From JBBDJB01 sp040880125 (lineage in GTDB: Bacteria; Planctomycetota; Planctomycetia; Pirellulales; JBBDJB01), in contig JBBDJB010000007.1 in NCBI GenBank assembly GCA_040880125.1, positions 1 through 50,293 on the forward strand: a stretch of 50,293 nt of DNA, in the 5' to 3' direction. Positions 1-10,795 of the stretch are shown one piece after another. Position 1 is the first letter of the stretch. Each line of letters starts with the position of its first letter. Under the pieces are notes generated by a model. That model ran no database searches. It saw nothing but the letters and a program-made list of their open reading frames with translations, and had not been told where the DNA came from. The position numbers and the translations under genes were made by a program.

Positions 1-214
1 AGCCTGAATCCATTTGGTACCAACACTCACAGAAAATGGAAGATACAAGGGGGTAGTCGAGTGCCGTTAATCGCAGCACCACACTCCATGGGCAGAAGAA
101 ACGCGGAAGCGTAACGCAGCGCAGTAACGCGAGTCGCGCGAAGGCACGGCTGGACAATCCACTCTTACTTGAAGCCGTGACAGAGCATCAGGGAAAACCT
201 GGGAATACAACGCC

Positions 215-1903
<1,689 letters not shown>

Positions 1904-1912
1904 CGCCTTGTG

Positions 1913-1936
1913 TGGCACAGACATTCCTGTCTGTGC
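1913..1936. repeat. Dispersed TGTCTGTG hairpin repeat, copy 1
   Basis: Contains CACAGACA-TTCC-TGTCTGTG, a perfect 8-bp inverted repeat with a 4-base loop, 10 bases after the glnS stop. Three further copies lie at 8018-8037, 30679-30698 and 48359-48378. Confidence 0.85.
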
Positions 1937-1963
1937 TACTGGAGGGCATGAGTACGCCATTTC

Positions 1964-1992
1964 TTGACATTCCCCTCCGCCAGGGGTAAGTT
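1964..1992 (+). promoter_or_regulatory. Candidate sigma70-type promoter for the DUF1559 array
   Basis: TTGACA at 1964-1969 is a perfect -35 box. A 17-base spacer leads to TAAGTT at 1987-1992, a poor -10. The spacer contains a small CCCCT/AGGGG inverted repeat. Position between glnS and the first array gene fits, but the weak -10 keeps this tentative. Confidence 0.4.
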
Positions 1993-2099
1993 GCAGGCGC
2001 TCGTCAGACGTCTTGTCTTCATTCTCTTCACATGCGCCGCTTCGATCGGCGAGTTATTGCCGGCGGGGCAGCGGGACCGCAAAACCACGGGGGTGCGCC

Positions 2100-2780
2100 A
2101 TGTCACGCGTCCGGCGGGTCGTGTCCGTGAGCTTGGTCGTGGCGGGGGTCGCCCTTCTCGCCGCTTTATGGATTGCGGCCGCGCGCGCACGACAGACAGT
2201 AGTCCGCATGGAAGCGACGGGGAAGTTAAAGCAGGTGGGATTGACGATCATGCACTACGAAAGGCGAGAAGGGCGGCTCCCTTGGGAAAACTATGACGCC
2301 CAAGGCAATCAACTCCTGAGTTGGCGTGTGCATCTGCTTCCTACTCTGAACCAGCAAGAGCTGTACGATCGTTTCAAATTCGACGAGCCGTGGGATAGCC
2401 CTCACAATCAAAAGTTGCTTGCGCAGATGCCGGAAGTCTATAAATGTCCGAGCATGTCCGACCACCCAAACGACAAAACCGTCTATCTTATGCCGATAGG
2501 TCTGGGAACGTTGTTTGGTAGCAGCTCTGGAGAAAGTATCGACGAACTCGCACAGCGTGACCCCGACAGAATCCTTTTGCTTGAGGTGCACCCCGATCGT
2601 GCCGTTCCTTGGACGAAACCAATTGACTATTCCGTCGACTTCAACGATCCGGCGCGTGGCTTGGGCGGTCACGAGCCGGAGCAGTTCCTCGCAGTGTTTC
2701 TCGACGGGTCGGCTAGGCCTGTTCGAACGACCGAATCACCGCACGAACTCGCACGGTACTTCGAAGCGAACAGCGAATGA
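2100..2780 (+). CDS. Short DUF1559-type membrane-anchored protein, array copy A
   Basis: 226 residues. An N-terminal basic stretch is followed by one hydrophobic helix (about residues 7-25) and then a DUF1559-like core: RMEATGKLKQVGL, LLSWRVHLLPTLNQQELYD and EPWDSPHN. Most planctomycete DUF1559 proteins begin with a prepilin-type FTLVELLVVIAIIG signal; that signal is absent here. The ATG at 2100 was chosen because the same RBS and start context (GGGGGTGCGCCATG) recurs in copy B; an in-frame upstream extension to 2013 is not shared. Function is unknown. The core could be an extracytoplasmic domain tethered by the helix. It is the first of four paralogues in a row. Confidence 0.85.
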   Translation: MSRVRRVVSVSLVVAGVALLAALWIAAARARQTVVRMEATGKLKQVGLTIMHYERREGRLPWENYDAQGNQLLSWRVHLLPTLNQQELYDRFKFDEPWDSPHNQKLLAQMPEVYKCPSMSDHPNDKTVYLMPIGLGTLFGSSSGESIDELAQRDPDRILLLEVHPDRAVPWTKPIDYSVDFNDPARGLGGHEPEQFLAVFLDGSARPVRTTESPHELARYFEANSE

Positions 2781-2853
2781 ACTCGATCGCACAAAGCGAC
2801 TCCGTCGGCTGCGGTTCGCTTAACGAGAACTCGAAATCAGCAGGGGGTGCGCC

Positions 2854-3534
2854 ATGTCACGCGTCCGGCGGGTCGTGTCCGTGAGCTTGGTCGTCGCGGG
2901 TATTGCCCTTTTCACCGCCTTCTGGGTCGTCGTCTCGCGAGCACGCGAGGCGGCGGTGCGCATGGAAGCGACCGGTAAGTTGAAGCAAGTCGGGTTGGCG
3001 ATCATACATTATGAAATGCGTGAAGGTCGGCTCCCTTGGGAAAACTACGATCCGCAAGGCAGACAGCTTTTAAGTTGGCGGGTTCACATTCTGAAAGATA
3101 TGGAACTCTCGGAGCTGTACGATCAATTCAACCTGGACGAGTCCTGGGACAGCCCTCACAATCGCAAACTGCTCACGCAGATGCCGGATGTCTATAAATG
3201 CCCGAGCATGTCCGACCATCCCGACGACAAAACTGTTTACGTTGTACCACTAGGGCAAGGAACGGTGTTCGGAGCCGGCATCGGGGTGCGGCTTTCCGAT
3301 TTCGCACAAACCAATGCGTCCAAGATTATGCTGCTCGAGGTCGACCCTGCTCACGCCGTTGATTGGACAAGACCGGAGGACTACACCATCGACTTTAACA
3401 ATCCGTCGCAGGGACTCGGGGCGCATGAGGCAGAGAAATTCCTGGCCGTGTTTGTCGACGGGTCGGCCAATCGAATTTCAACAGCCAAATCACCGCACGA
3501 ACTCGAGCCGTACTTCAAAGCAACAAGCCCATGA
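2854..3534 (+). CDS. Short DUF1559-type membrane-anchored protein, array copy B
   Basis: 226 residues, the same length and layout as the preceding copy: basic N-terminus, one transmembrane helix (about 7-25), then a DUF1559-like core with RMEATGKLKQVGL, LLSWRVHI and ESWDSPHN. The first 52 bases around the start are identical to copy A, while the rest of the protein has diverged clearly. The spacers in front of copies B and C are also alike (CGAGAA-TCGAAA-TCAGCAGGGG), so the duplicated unit was gene plus leader. The prepilin motif is missing. Function is unknown; the arrangement suggests co-expression with the larger paralogues downstream. Confidence 0.85.
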   Translation: MSRVRRVVSVSLVVAGIALFTAFWVVVSRAREAAVRMEATGKLKQVGLAIIHYEMREGRLPWENYDPQGRQLLSWRVHILKDMELSELYDQFNLDESWDSPHNRKLLTQMPDVYKCPSMSDHPDDKTVYVVPLGQGTVFGAGIGVRLSDFAQTNASKIMLLEVDPAHAVDWTRPEDYTIDFNNPSQGLGAHEAEKFLAVFVDGSANRISTAKSPHELEPYFKATSP

Positions 3535-3608
3535 CACGCTACCGCGCAAAGCCGGTCGATCGTCTGCGCCGGCTACACGAGAATTCGAAAATCAGCAGGG
3601 GAAACGCC

Positions 3609-5267
3609 ATGTCGCGTTATCATCGTATCGCCGCTGGGCTACTGATGGCGGTCGTCGTTACCGCAGGCAGCGTCACCAGCACGCCGGCACAGCAGGAGGC
3701 CGACGCGCAGCCGCCGCAATTGGACCTGTCGTACATCCCCGAGGGCGCCGTGGCCGCGTCGGTCACGTTTCCGCGCCGCATGATGACGCGCGAGGACATG
3801 CAACTGCTGCCCATCGAGATCATCTCCGCGCTGGGCAAGCGCGACGTTGGCATCGATCCTGTGGATATCGAAACGGCTATCTTCATCGTGACCGCCACCA
3901 GTCAGCAGCGGTCGCCGCAACCGGCGTTTATCTTGTACACGATCCGGCCGTACGAAGCGGCGGCGGTCGCGGCCAAGATCGTGCCCGGCGCGGGTCAGCA
4001 GATCGAAAACGGTCGGACGATTTATCAATCGCAGCGACTCTCCGGCTTCAGTCTGCATATGCCCAATCAGCGGACGATGCTATTTGCCCCGCTCGACACG
4101 CTCAAGGCGATGATGAGCGCGGACGACGCCCAGGGGCATCTGCACGCGAGGCTCCGGCAGATGGACACCAGTGCCGATGTATTTTGGGTGGTCTCGGTCG
4201 AAACGCTGCGGCCGATGATCAAGCCGATGCTGGATCAGGCCCCCATTCCGCCGCAACTCGCCGAATTGCGAAAGCTGGTCGATGTGGTCTCTTCGATCGA
4301 AGTCACGGTCGACGACATCGGTGCCGTGCTGGGGATATCGGCCGGGGGGGCCAAGATCGTCCTGCGCGGCAGCAATGAGCAAGACGCGGCTGAGATCGAG
4401 CGGCTGGTGAAGCAGGGACTCGAAGTCGGGCGGATGATGGTCAACGCCCAGATCGTGCAGGAATTCCAAAACCAGAATATGGACAGCGTCCAGCAGGCGA
4501 CGCTGACTTACCTGCAGCGGCTCTCCAACACGCTTTTTCAGGCCGTTCAGCCGGAGCGTGAGGGTCAAACGGTTGCCATCTCGATCGACCATTCCCTAGG
4601 CAACATCGGCACCACTGGAATGCTGGTGGGGCTGCTGCTGCCGGCGGTTAACAGCGCTCGCGAGGCGGCGCGGCGGATGGAGTCGCAGAACAATCTGAAG
4701 CAGATTGCCCTGGCGATGCACGTCTACCACGCCCAAGCGAACCATCTGCCGGCCCGGGCGAGCTTCGACGAGGAAGGCAACGCGCTGTTGAGTTGGCGGG
4801 TACACCTGTTGCCGTACTTGGAGCAAGAGGCGCTCTACGACCAGTTCAAGCTCGACGAGCCATGGGACAGCCCTCACAATAAGCAACTCATCGCGCAAAT
4901 GCCGAAAATTTATAAGACTCCGAATACGGCCAACATCGCTGACGGGAAGACCGTTTACCAAGTCCCGGTCGGGGAAGGGACGATCTTCCCAGGCACGGAG
5001 GAAACGACGTTCGCGGAGATTCGCGACGGCACCTCCAACACGATTCTCGCCCTGGAGGTCGACGCGGACGAAGCGGTGGAGTGGACGAAGCCCGAAGACT
5101 ACCAGGTCGATCCCGACCGGCCGATGCGCGGCTTGGGCAATCTGCGGCCACAGCACTTTCTGGCCGCATTTGCCGACGGCTCGGTGCGGGTGATTCAGTC
5201 GTCCGTCGATCCGGCCACGCTCAAGGCGATGTTCACGGCGTCGGGCGGGGAAGCGGTTCGGCCCTGA
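3609..5267 (+). CDS. Two-domain secreted DUF1559-type protein, array copy C
   Basis: 552 residues. A Sec signal peptide (hydrophobic residues about 8-24, cleavage probably near TPAQQ) is followed by an N-terminal domain of about 310 residues of unknown fold starting PQLDLSYIPEGAVAASV. A DUF1559-like C-terminal half begins near residue 337 (GLLLPAVNSAREAARRMES, NNLKQIALAMHVYH, EPWDSPHN). In typical DUF1559 proteins the LLLPAVQQAREAARR segment directly follows a prepilin helix at the N-terminus; here it is internal and no prepilin cleavage site exists. The ATG at 3609 is preferred over the in-frame start at 3531 because it has the leader shared with copy B and begins a proper signal peptide. 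Function unknown. Confidence 0.88.
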   Translation: MSRYHRIAAGLLMAVVVTAGSVTSTPAQQEADAQPPQLDLSYIPEGAVAASVTFPRRMMTREDMQLLPIEIISALGKRDVGIDPVDIETAIFIVTATSQQRSPQPAFILYTIRPYEAAAVAAKIVPGAGQQIENGRTIYQSQRLSGFSLHMPNQRTMLFAPLDTLKAMMSADDAQGHLHARLRQMDTSADVFWVVSVETLRPMIKPMLDQAPIPPQLAELRKLVDVVSSIEVTVDDIGAVLGISAGGAKIVLRGSNEQDAAEIERLVKQGLEVGRMMVNAQIVQEFQNQNMDSVQQATLTYLQRLSNTLFQAVQPEREGQTVAISIDHSLGNIGTTGMLVGLLLPAVNSAREAARRMESQNNLKQIALAMHVYHAQANHLPARASFDEEGNALLSWRVHLLPYLEQEALYDQFKLDEPWDSPHNKQLIAQMPKIYKTPNTANIADGKTVYQVPVGEGTIFPGTEETTFAEIRDGTSNTILALEVDADEAVEWTKPEDYQVDPDRPMRGLGNLRPQHFLAAFADGSVRVIQSSVDPATLKAMFTASGGEAVRP

Positions 5268-5318
5268 CGCTCACCTGAATAGTCCTGTTAACTCAGCGAT
5301 CTCAATAAGGGGTGATCT

Positions 5319-6974
5319 ATGTTTCGTACTCGGCAACCCACGTGGTGGAGCCTCGTCGCTACGATGCTCGTTCTCGCCTGCACGTCGGTCACCTATGCAC
5401 AAGATGCACCGGAGCAGCAGGCCGCCGAGCGGCCCCAACTGGATCTCTCCCATATACCGGCCGACGCGTTCGTCGCCTCCGTCGGGTTTCCTCGTAGCGT
5501 TTTGAGCCGGCCAGAGATGGAACTGCTGCCGCTGGAGATTCTCACCGCCGTAGGCGAACAGGAGTTCGGCATCGACCCGCTCCACATCGAGCAAGTCGCT
5601 ACCGTGGGCAGCATGCCGGCGCTCGGGCAGCCGCCGCAGGTGGGTTTCGTTCTGCACATGAGCCAGCCGTACGCCGTCGAGGCCGTGGCCGCGAAGCTCG
5701 CACCGGGCGCAGCCGCCCAAACCCAAAACGGCCGTACGATCTATGCGATGAATCAACGATTCGGCCTGGCACTGCACGCGCCGGACGAGCGGACGCTGCT
5801 GATCGCGCAGCCGGACCTCTTAGGTGCGATGGCAGACGCCGAGGAGTCGGACAAGCTGCTGCACAGCCGGCTCAAGCAGATGGATCCCGGTGCGGACCTG
5901 CTGGTGGTAGCCTCGATTGAAACTCTGCGGCCGCTTCTTCAGCAGGGGCTGGCCCAGGCGCCCATCCCGCCGCAGTTTGTGGAGTTGACCCGGCTGGTCG
6001 ACCTCACCTCGACGGTGGAGATCGCGATGAGCGACCTCCAGCCGTCTTTCGGTGTATTGCCAGGCAAGGTGCAAATCAACTTCCACGGCAACGACGCCCA
6101 AGCGGCCGTCGAGATCGAGCGGCTGCTGAATCAGGGTCTCGAACTGGCGCGGACGATGCTTGAAACGCAGATTCTGCAGCAGATGCAGAATCCGAATTCG
6201 GACGAGGTCCAGCAGGCGATGTTCCTCTATTCACAGCGGGTGATGGGGGCGCTGTTTAAGGCGCTGAAGCCGGAGCGCGACGAGCGAGACGTGAAGATTG
6301 CGGTGGAACCGGGGGTCAACGCGGCAACTACCGGCGTGCTGGTGGCGGCACTGCTGCCGGCGGTCGGGGAGGCTCGTGACGCGGCCCGGCGGATGGAATC
6401 GATGAATAAGCTGAAGCAGATCGTCTTGGCGATGGTCAATCATGAGTCCAGAGAGGGGCATTTTCCTACCCAGGCGATTTTTGACGAGGAGGGGAAGCCG
6501 CTGCTGAGTTGGCGGGTTCACGTGCTCCCGTTTATTGAAGAGCAAGCTTTGTATGAACAGTTCAAGCTCGACGAGCCGTGGGACAGCGAACACAACCGAA
6601 AACTGATCGCACAGATGCCGGAAATCTTCAAGTCTCCAGGAGCCGTCAATCTGGAGGAGGGCAAGACCGTATACCAAGTACCGACCGGCGAGGGAACGAT
6701 TTTCGAAGGCACCGAAGGGACAACAGTCAGCGAGATTCGCGATGGTGCCTCCAACACGATTCTTGTTTTGGAAGTAGATCCCGAAGAGGCGGTCATCTGG
6801 ACCAAGCCCGACGACTATGAGGTTGATTTCGATAATCCGACGCGGGGGCTGGGCGGCATTTGGCAGGGACAGTTTCTCACTGTACGAGCGCAAGGCTCAG
6901 GACATGCGGTTCCAACAACCATGGCCGCGGACACGCTCAAGGCGATGTTCACGAAGGCAGGCGGAGAACGGTAG
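5319..6974 (+). CDS. Two-domain secreted DUF1559-type protein, array copy D
   Basis: 551 residues, colinear with copy C throughout. A signal peptide (about residues 1-27, ending TYAQ) is followed by the domain starting PQLDLSHIPADAFVASV, then a DUF1559-like half from about residue 340 (ALLPAVGEARDAARRMES, NKLKQIVLAM, EPWDSEHN). The ATG is preceded by AAGGGGTGAT. Its C-terminus is altered relative to copy C: the ADGSVR segment reads AQGSGH. It closes the array; a gap of 77 bases separates it from the asparaginase gene. The array order short-short-long-long suggests that the short genes arose by loss of the N-terminal domain, or the reverse. Function unknown. Confidence 0.88.
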   Translation: MFRTRQPTWWSLVATMLVLACTSVTYAQDAPEQQAAERPQLDLSHIPADAFVASVGFPRSVLSRPEMELLPLEILTAVGEQEFGIDPLHIEQVATVGSMPALGQPPQVGFVLHMSQPYAVEAVAAKLAPGAAAQTQNGRTIYAMNQRFGLALHAPDERTLLIAQPDLLGAMADAEESDKLLHSRLKQMDPGADLLVVASIETLRPLLQQGLAQAPIPPQFVELTRLVDLTSTVEIAMSDLQPSFGVLPGKVQINFHGNDAQAAVEIERLLNQGLELARTMLETQILQQMQNPNSDEVQQAMFLYSQRVMGALFKALKPERDERDVKIAVEPGVNAATTGVLVAALLPAVGEARDAARRMESMNKLKQIVLAMVNHESREGHFPTQAIFDEEGKPLLSWRVHVLPFIEEQALYEQFKLDEPWDSEHNRKLIAQMPEIFKSPGAVNLEEGKTVYQVPTGEGTIFEGTEGTTVSEIRDGASNTILVLEVDPEEAVIWTKPDDYEVDFDNPTRGLGGIWQGQFLTVRAQGSGHAVPTTMAADTLKAMFTKAGGER

Positions 6975-7051
6975 TCGACATTGCTGGCCTTGAACACGTA
7001 GTTCCGATACTCGCACCCGTTGACGCGGCACGGTTCGGCTAACCCTCTCGC

Positions 7052-7990
7052 ATGAAGATCATCGCTTCGCACAACGGACTGGCCGCCGCCGAACAAGCGT
7101 GGAAGCTGCTTCGCGATGGCGCCGACGCCTTGGACGTGTGCGTGGCCGCGGCGACACTCGTCGAGGACGATCCGGCCGAGACTTCGGTGGGCTACGGAGG
7201 GCTCCCCAATGCCGAGGGCGTGGTCGAACTGGACGCCGCCGTGATGCACGGGCCGACGCATCGCGCCGGCGGCGTGGCGGCGCTACTTAACGTGCGTCAT
7301 GCCACGCAGGTCGCCCGGCTGATAATGCAGCAGACAAACCGCGTGCTGCTCGTCGGCGAAGGCGCCCTGGCATTCGCCCGGGCGCATGGCTTTCGCGAAG
7401 AGAATCTGCTCACCGACGACGCTCGGCGGCAGTGGCTCGCCTGGAAGCGCACGCATGCCGGCGAGTCGGGCTGGCTGTCGCCGGAGCCGGAAACCATCAC
7501 CGGACAGCACGATTCGGAAGATCACACCGGTACGGTGCACTTCGCCGCACTGGATGCTCGCGGCGATCTGTCGTGCGCGACCAGCACGAGTGGACACCGG
7601 TTCAAGATGCCCGGCCGCGTGGGCGATTCGCCAATCGTCGGTGCGGGATTGTATGTCGACAACCAGATCGGCACCTGCGGTAGCACCGGCTGGGGCGAGG
7701 CGAACCAGGAGAACCTCTCCTCGTTTGCGGTGGTCGAACGGATGCGCAGCGGCGCCGATCCGCTGGACGCCGGCATGGAAGCATTGCGCCGCATCGTCGA
7801 ACATGCCCAGCCATCCGACTGCGATGCGCAAGGCCGGCCGACATTCAACGTCCGGCTCTACGCGATGGCCCGCGACGGTCGCCACGCCGGCGTATGTCTG
7901 TGGGGGCCACAAGACATCGCGGTGGTGGATGAGAACGGAGCCCGGCTAGAGCCGTGCGTTCCGCTGCTGGAGCGGCATTCCACTCAATAG
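7052..7990 (+). CDS. Glycosylasparaginase/isoaspartyl peptidase family Ntn hydrolase
   Basis: 312 residues with no signal peptide. The family autocleaves to expose a threonine nucleophile and hydrolyses N4-(GlcNAc)-Asn, Asn or beta-aspartyl peptides. The cleavage region reads DHTGTVHFAALD at residues 157-168; alignment by eye to Flavobacterium glycosylasparaginase puts the nucleophile at T161, after glycine 160. Downstream GRVGDSPIVGAGLYVDNQIG is the strongly conserved substrate-binding stretch. The usual HD before the nucleophile is replaced by TG, which resembles the Gly-Thr cleavage site of plant-type asparaginases. Substrate cannot be decided from sequence. A dispersed hairpin repeat follows the stop. 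Confidence 0.88.
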   Translation: MKIIASHNGLAAAEQAWKLLRDGADALDVCVAAATLVEDDPAETSVGYGGLPNAEGVVELDAAVMHGPTHRAGGVAALLNVRHATQVARLIMQQTNRVLLVGEGALAFARAHGFREENLLTDDARRQWLAWKRTHAGESGWLSPEPETITGQHDSEDHTGTVHFAALDARGDLSCATSTSGHRFKMPGRVGDSPIVGAGLYVDNQIGTCGSTGWGEANQENLSSFAVVERMRSGADPLDAGMEALRRIVEHAQPSDCDAQGRPTFNVRLYAMARDGRHAGVCLWGPQDIAVVDENGARLEPCVPLLERHSTQ

Positions 7991-8017
7991 GATGCGCCAG
8001 TAGCTGCATGGAAAGGT

Positions 8018-8037
8018 CACAGACAGGAATGTCTGTG
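8018..8037. repeat. Dispersed TGTCTGTG hairpin repeat, copy 2
   Basis: CACAGACA-GGAA-TGTCTGTG, the perfect inverted repeat in the opposite orientation to copy 1, 27 bases after the asparaginase-family gene. Confidence 0.85.
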
Positions 8038-8168
8038 CCACGTGCTGAATTGTCGATGACCCGCTAGGGAACTGCGCCGACCCTTGCGGTCGGGCCGGAT
8101 AGCCCCATAATCGGCCGTTGAGAGAAGTTCTTTCGCATTCCGCCTTTACGCAGAGGAAAACGAATCTC

Positions 8169-9071
8169 ATGCCATTGGTCGTCGTCGGCTCGATCGCTCT
8201 GGACAGTGTCCAAACCCCTACTGACAAACGAGATAACGTCCTGGGCGGGTCGGCCGTCTACTTTTCGTACGCGGCCAGCTACTTCACCAGCGTCCACCTG
8301 GTGGGTGTGGTGGGCGAGGACTGGCCGTCCGAGCACACCGAGATGCTCAATCGCCGCGGCATCGACACCGCGGGGATTCAGATCATTCCCGGCGGCGAAA
8401 CCTTCCGCTGGCGCGGCAAATACCAACCGAACATGAACGACCGCGACACGCTCGAAGTTCACCTGAACGTATTCGAGAAGTTCGACCCGAACCTGCCCGA
8501 GGCGTATCGCCGCGCGAAGTACGTGTTCCTCGCCAACGGCTCGCCGAAAGTTCAGCTCAAGGTGCTCGATCAGGTGACGGGTCCGACGCTCATCGTGGCC
8601 GACACGATGGACCTGTGGATCGAGATCGAACACGACGCACTATGCGAACTGCTCAAGCGCATCGACGGCCTGGTGCTCAACGACAGTGAAGCCCGGCTGT
8701 TGACCGGCGATGAGAACCTCGTCCGCGCCGGGCACAAGGTCCGCGAGATGGGGCCGAAGTTCGTGGTCATCAAGAAGGGCGAACACGGCGCCATGTTCTT
8801 CAGCGAGCATGAGACTTATGTGTTGCCCGCGTATCCCACCGAGCAGGTTGTCGATCCGACCGGCGCCGGAGACAGCTTCGCCGGCGGCATGATGGGCTAC
8901 CTCGCCGAGCAAGATCGTTTCGATCCCGAAACGCTGAAGACTTCCATGGCCTACGGCATGCTGGTGGCCAGCTTTACGGTGGAGGATTTCAGCCTGGACC
9001 GGATGACCGGCATCGAGCGGGCCGATCTGGAAGATCGCCTGCGAGAATACCGCAAGATGCTGGCATTTTAA
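8169..9071 (+). CDS. PfkB-family carbohydrate kinase
   Basis: 300 residues. Phosphorylates a sugar or nucleoside using ATP; the substrate is not identifiable. The N-terminal strand VVVGSIALDSV and the GGSAVYFSYAAS segment fit the ribokinase fold. The C-terminal PfkB signature DPTGAGDSFAGGMMGYLA carries the catalytic base D235. The ATG at 8169 starts directly at the first beta-strand; an in-frame start at 8118 would only add an unconserved 17-residue tail. It belongs to the adenosine-kinase-like or sugar-kinase proteins common in planctomycetes. The ThpR-like gene follows 30 bases later. Confidence 0.92.
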   Translation: MPLVVVGSIALDSVQTPTDKRDNVLGGSAVYFSYAASYFTSVHLVGVVGEDWPSEHTEMLNRRGIDTAGIQIIPGGETFRWRGKYQPNMNDRDTLEVHLNVFEKFDPNLPEAYRRAKYVFLANGSPKVQLKVLDQVTGPTLIVADTMDLWIEIEHDALCELLKRIDGLVLNDSEARLLTGDENLVRAGHKVREMGPKFVVIKKGEHGAMFFSEHETYVLPAYPTEQVVDPTGAGDSFAGGMMGYLAEQDRFDPETLKTSMAYGMLVASFTVEDFSLDRMTGIERADLEDRLREYRKMLAF

Positions 9072-9101
9072 GCGGCGGCCCTGCTGTCAGGCCGATTACT
9101 T

Positions 9102-9674
9102 ATGGCGACTCTCCGCACGTTCATCGCCGTCGATTCCGCGCCTCACATCCGCAGCCGCGCGGCGGACTTGGTGTCCCGGCTTTCGCTGGCACCGGACAAG
9201 GTCCGCTGGATCGAGCCGCAGAACTTGCACTGGACGCTGAAGTTCCTGGGCGACGTGGACGACGTGGCGATCGCTGAAGTCTGCCGCCGGGTGCAAGAGG
9301 CCGTGCGATCGCTCGAACCGTTCACCATCGAGGTGTGCGGCGCGGGGGCGTTTCCGCGCCCGGACCGGCCGCGCACGCTGTGGCTGGGCGTAAGGCAGGG
9401 GCAGGAGCAGATGACCGCGCTGCAAGCACCCATCGAGCATGCACTGGCGGAGATGGGATTTCACCAGGAGACGCGGCGGTTTGTGCCGCACCTGACGATC
9501 GGCCGCGTCACGCGCACGTCATCCGATGGGCAGGAGCTTGGCGAGTTGCTGGCGAAGAACGCCGACTTCCCGGCCGGCACAATGGAGGTCGACGAAGTGG
9601 TCGTCTATTCCAGTCGCCTGACTCGCGACGGCCCGGAATATGAGCCGCTGGGCCGTGGTCCCCTGGAGGGATAG
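9102..9674 (+). CDS. thpR: RNA 2',3'-cyclic phosphodiesterase (2'-5' RNA ligase family)
   Basis: 190 residues, normal for the family. The two catalytic HxTx motifs are intact: HWTL at 43-46 and HLTI at 130-133. The family opens 2',3'-cyclic phosphate ends of RNA (and can join half-tRNAs in vitro). Starts at the ATG 30 bases after the PfkB-kinase stop, so the two are probably co-transcribed, without obvious functional link. Confidence 0.93.
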   Translation: MATLRTFIAVDSAPHIRSRAADLVSRLSLAPDKVRWIEPQNLHWTLKFLGDVDDVAIAEVCRRVQEAVRSLEPFTIEVCGAGAFPRPDRPRTLWLGVRQGQEQMTALQAPIEHALAEMGFHQETRRFVPHLTIGRVTRTSSDGQELGELLAKNADFPAGTMEVDEVVVYSSRLTRDGPEYEPLGRGPLEG

Positions 9675-9793
9675 CGGCTGAACTGCTCTCGACACGTCCG
9701 GCGGCCTTGCGGTTAAATGCCCCCTCGCGCGCCGACCTCGGGAACGGCGGCCGCGCGAGCTGTCGAACAACTTCTGCTCGGAAAGGAACGAAG

Positions 9794-10591
9794 ATGCGAA
9801 TTCAGTGGACGGTCCTGTGTGGCGTGGTGCTATCGGCCAGCTTCGCTTTAGCCCAACAGGCCGGGGCCCCGGCACAACGCCCAGCGTCGCCCGGGCCGCA
9901 GCCGCAGAGCGATACGCATAAGGCCAGCTACTTCTTCGGCCTGAACATCGGCCGCAATCTTAAGGCGGAAGGCCTCGAGTGTGATCCGGCATGGATCGCC
10001 CAGGGTATCGTCGACGCGCTGCGCGATGCCGAGCCGCGGGCGGGCCAGCAGGAACTGATCAAGGCCGTCGAAGCTTTCCAGACCGACATGGCCGCCAAGA
10101 AGGCCGAGCGCGACAAAGTGGTCGGCGCCAAGAACCAGAAGGACGGCGCGGCATTTCTCGCCTCGAACAAGCAGCGGCCCGGCGTGCAAACCACTTCCAG
10201 TGGATTGCAGTACCAAGTGGTCAAAGCTGGGAGCGGAGCGAAGCCGAAGCCGACCGACATCGTGCAGGTGCACTATCGCGGCACGCTGCTGGACGGGACC
10301 GAATTCGACAGCTCGTATGACTTAGGCAAGCCGGCGGAGTTCGGCGTGAGCGAGGTCATCTCGGGCTGGACGGAGGCCTTGCAGTTGATGCCAGTGGGTT
10401 CGAAATGGAAGTTGGTCGTGCCCGCCGAGCTTGCCTATGCGGAGCACGGCAGCGGTGCACTGATCGGCCCACACGCGACGCTGCACTTTGAAGTCGAGCT
10501 GCTGGACATCACCACGGCCAAGTATCAACAGCAGCAGACGCAGCAGACCGGCGAACTGCCACCTGGCCGCACCACCAGCGGTCAGCAGTAG
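9794..10591 (+). CDS. Secreted FKBP-type peptidyl-prolyl isomerase
   Basis: 265 residues. A signal peptide (about 1-20, FALAQQ) precedes an FKBP N-terminal dimerisation region (about 35-125: YFFGLNIGRNLKAEG) and an FKBP catalytic domain (about 130-240: VHYRGTLLDGTEFDSS, VISGWTEALQLMPVGSKW, LHFEVELLDI). The layout matches FkpA/Mip-type periplasmic foldases. ATG at 9794 is preceded by GAAAGGA at 9781-9787; the upstream in-frame extension to 9707 has no conserved content. The tail is glutamine-rich (YQQQQTQQTG). Likely helps fold exported proteins. Confidence 0.93.
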   Translation: MRIQWTVLCGVVLSASFALAQQAGAPAQRPASPGPQPQSDTHKASYFFGLNIGRNLKAEGLECDPAWIAQGIVDALRDAEPRAGQQELIKAVEAFQTDMAAKKAERDKVVGAKNQKDGAAFLASNKQRPGVQTTSSGLQYQVVKAGSGAKPKPTDIVQVHYRGTLLDGTEFDSSYDLGKPAEFGVSEVISGWTEALQLMPVGSKWKLVVPAELAYAEHGSGALIGPHATLHFEVELLDITTAKYQQQQTQQTGELPPGRTTSGQQ

Positions 10592-10795
10592 CCGCGCTGC
10601 CGGTCGGGTTTCGCTTCAGCGTCCATTGGGGGCGGCGTGAAATGCGCTTGCGATGCCCGTCCTAACCCCTGGGCCGTCAGTTTCGAGCGACTACGCCACG
10701 CGCGAACGCCTGTGGTGTGGACGGTGGCGCGGGGGTGGAAATTTCCCGCGATTCGGCGAGAATAAAGTGCGAGCCGATTTCGCCGGGAGGTTGCT

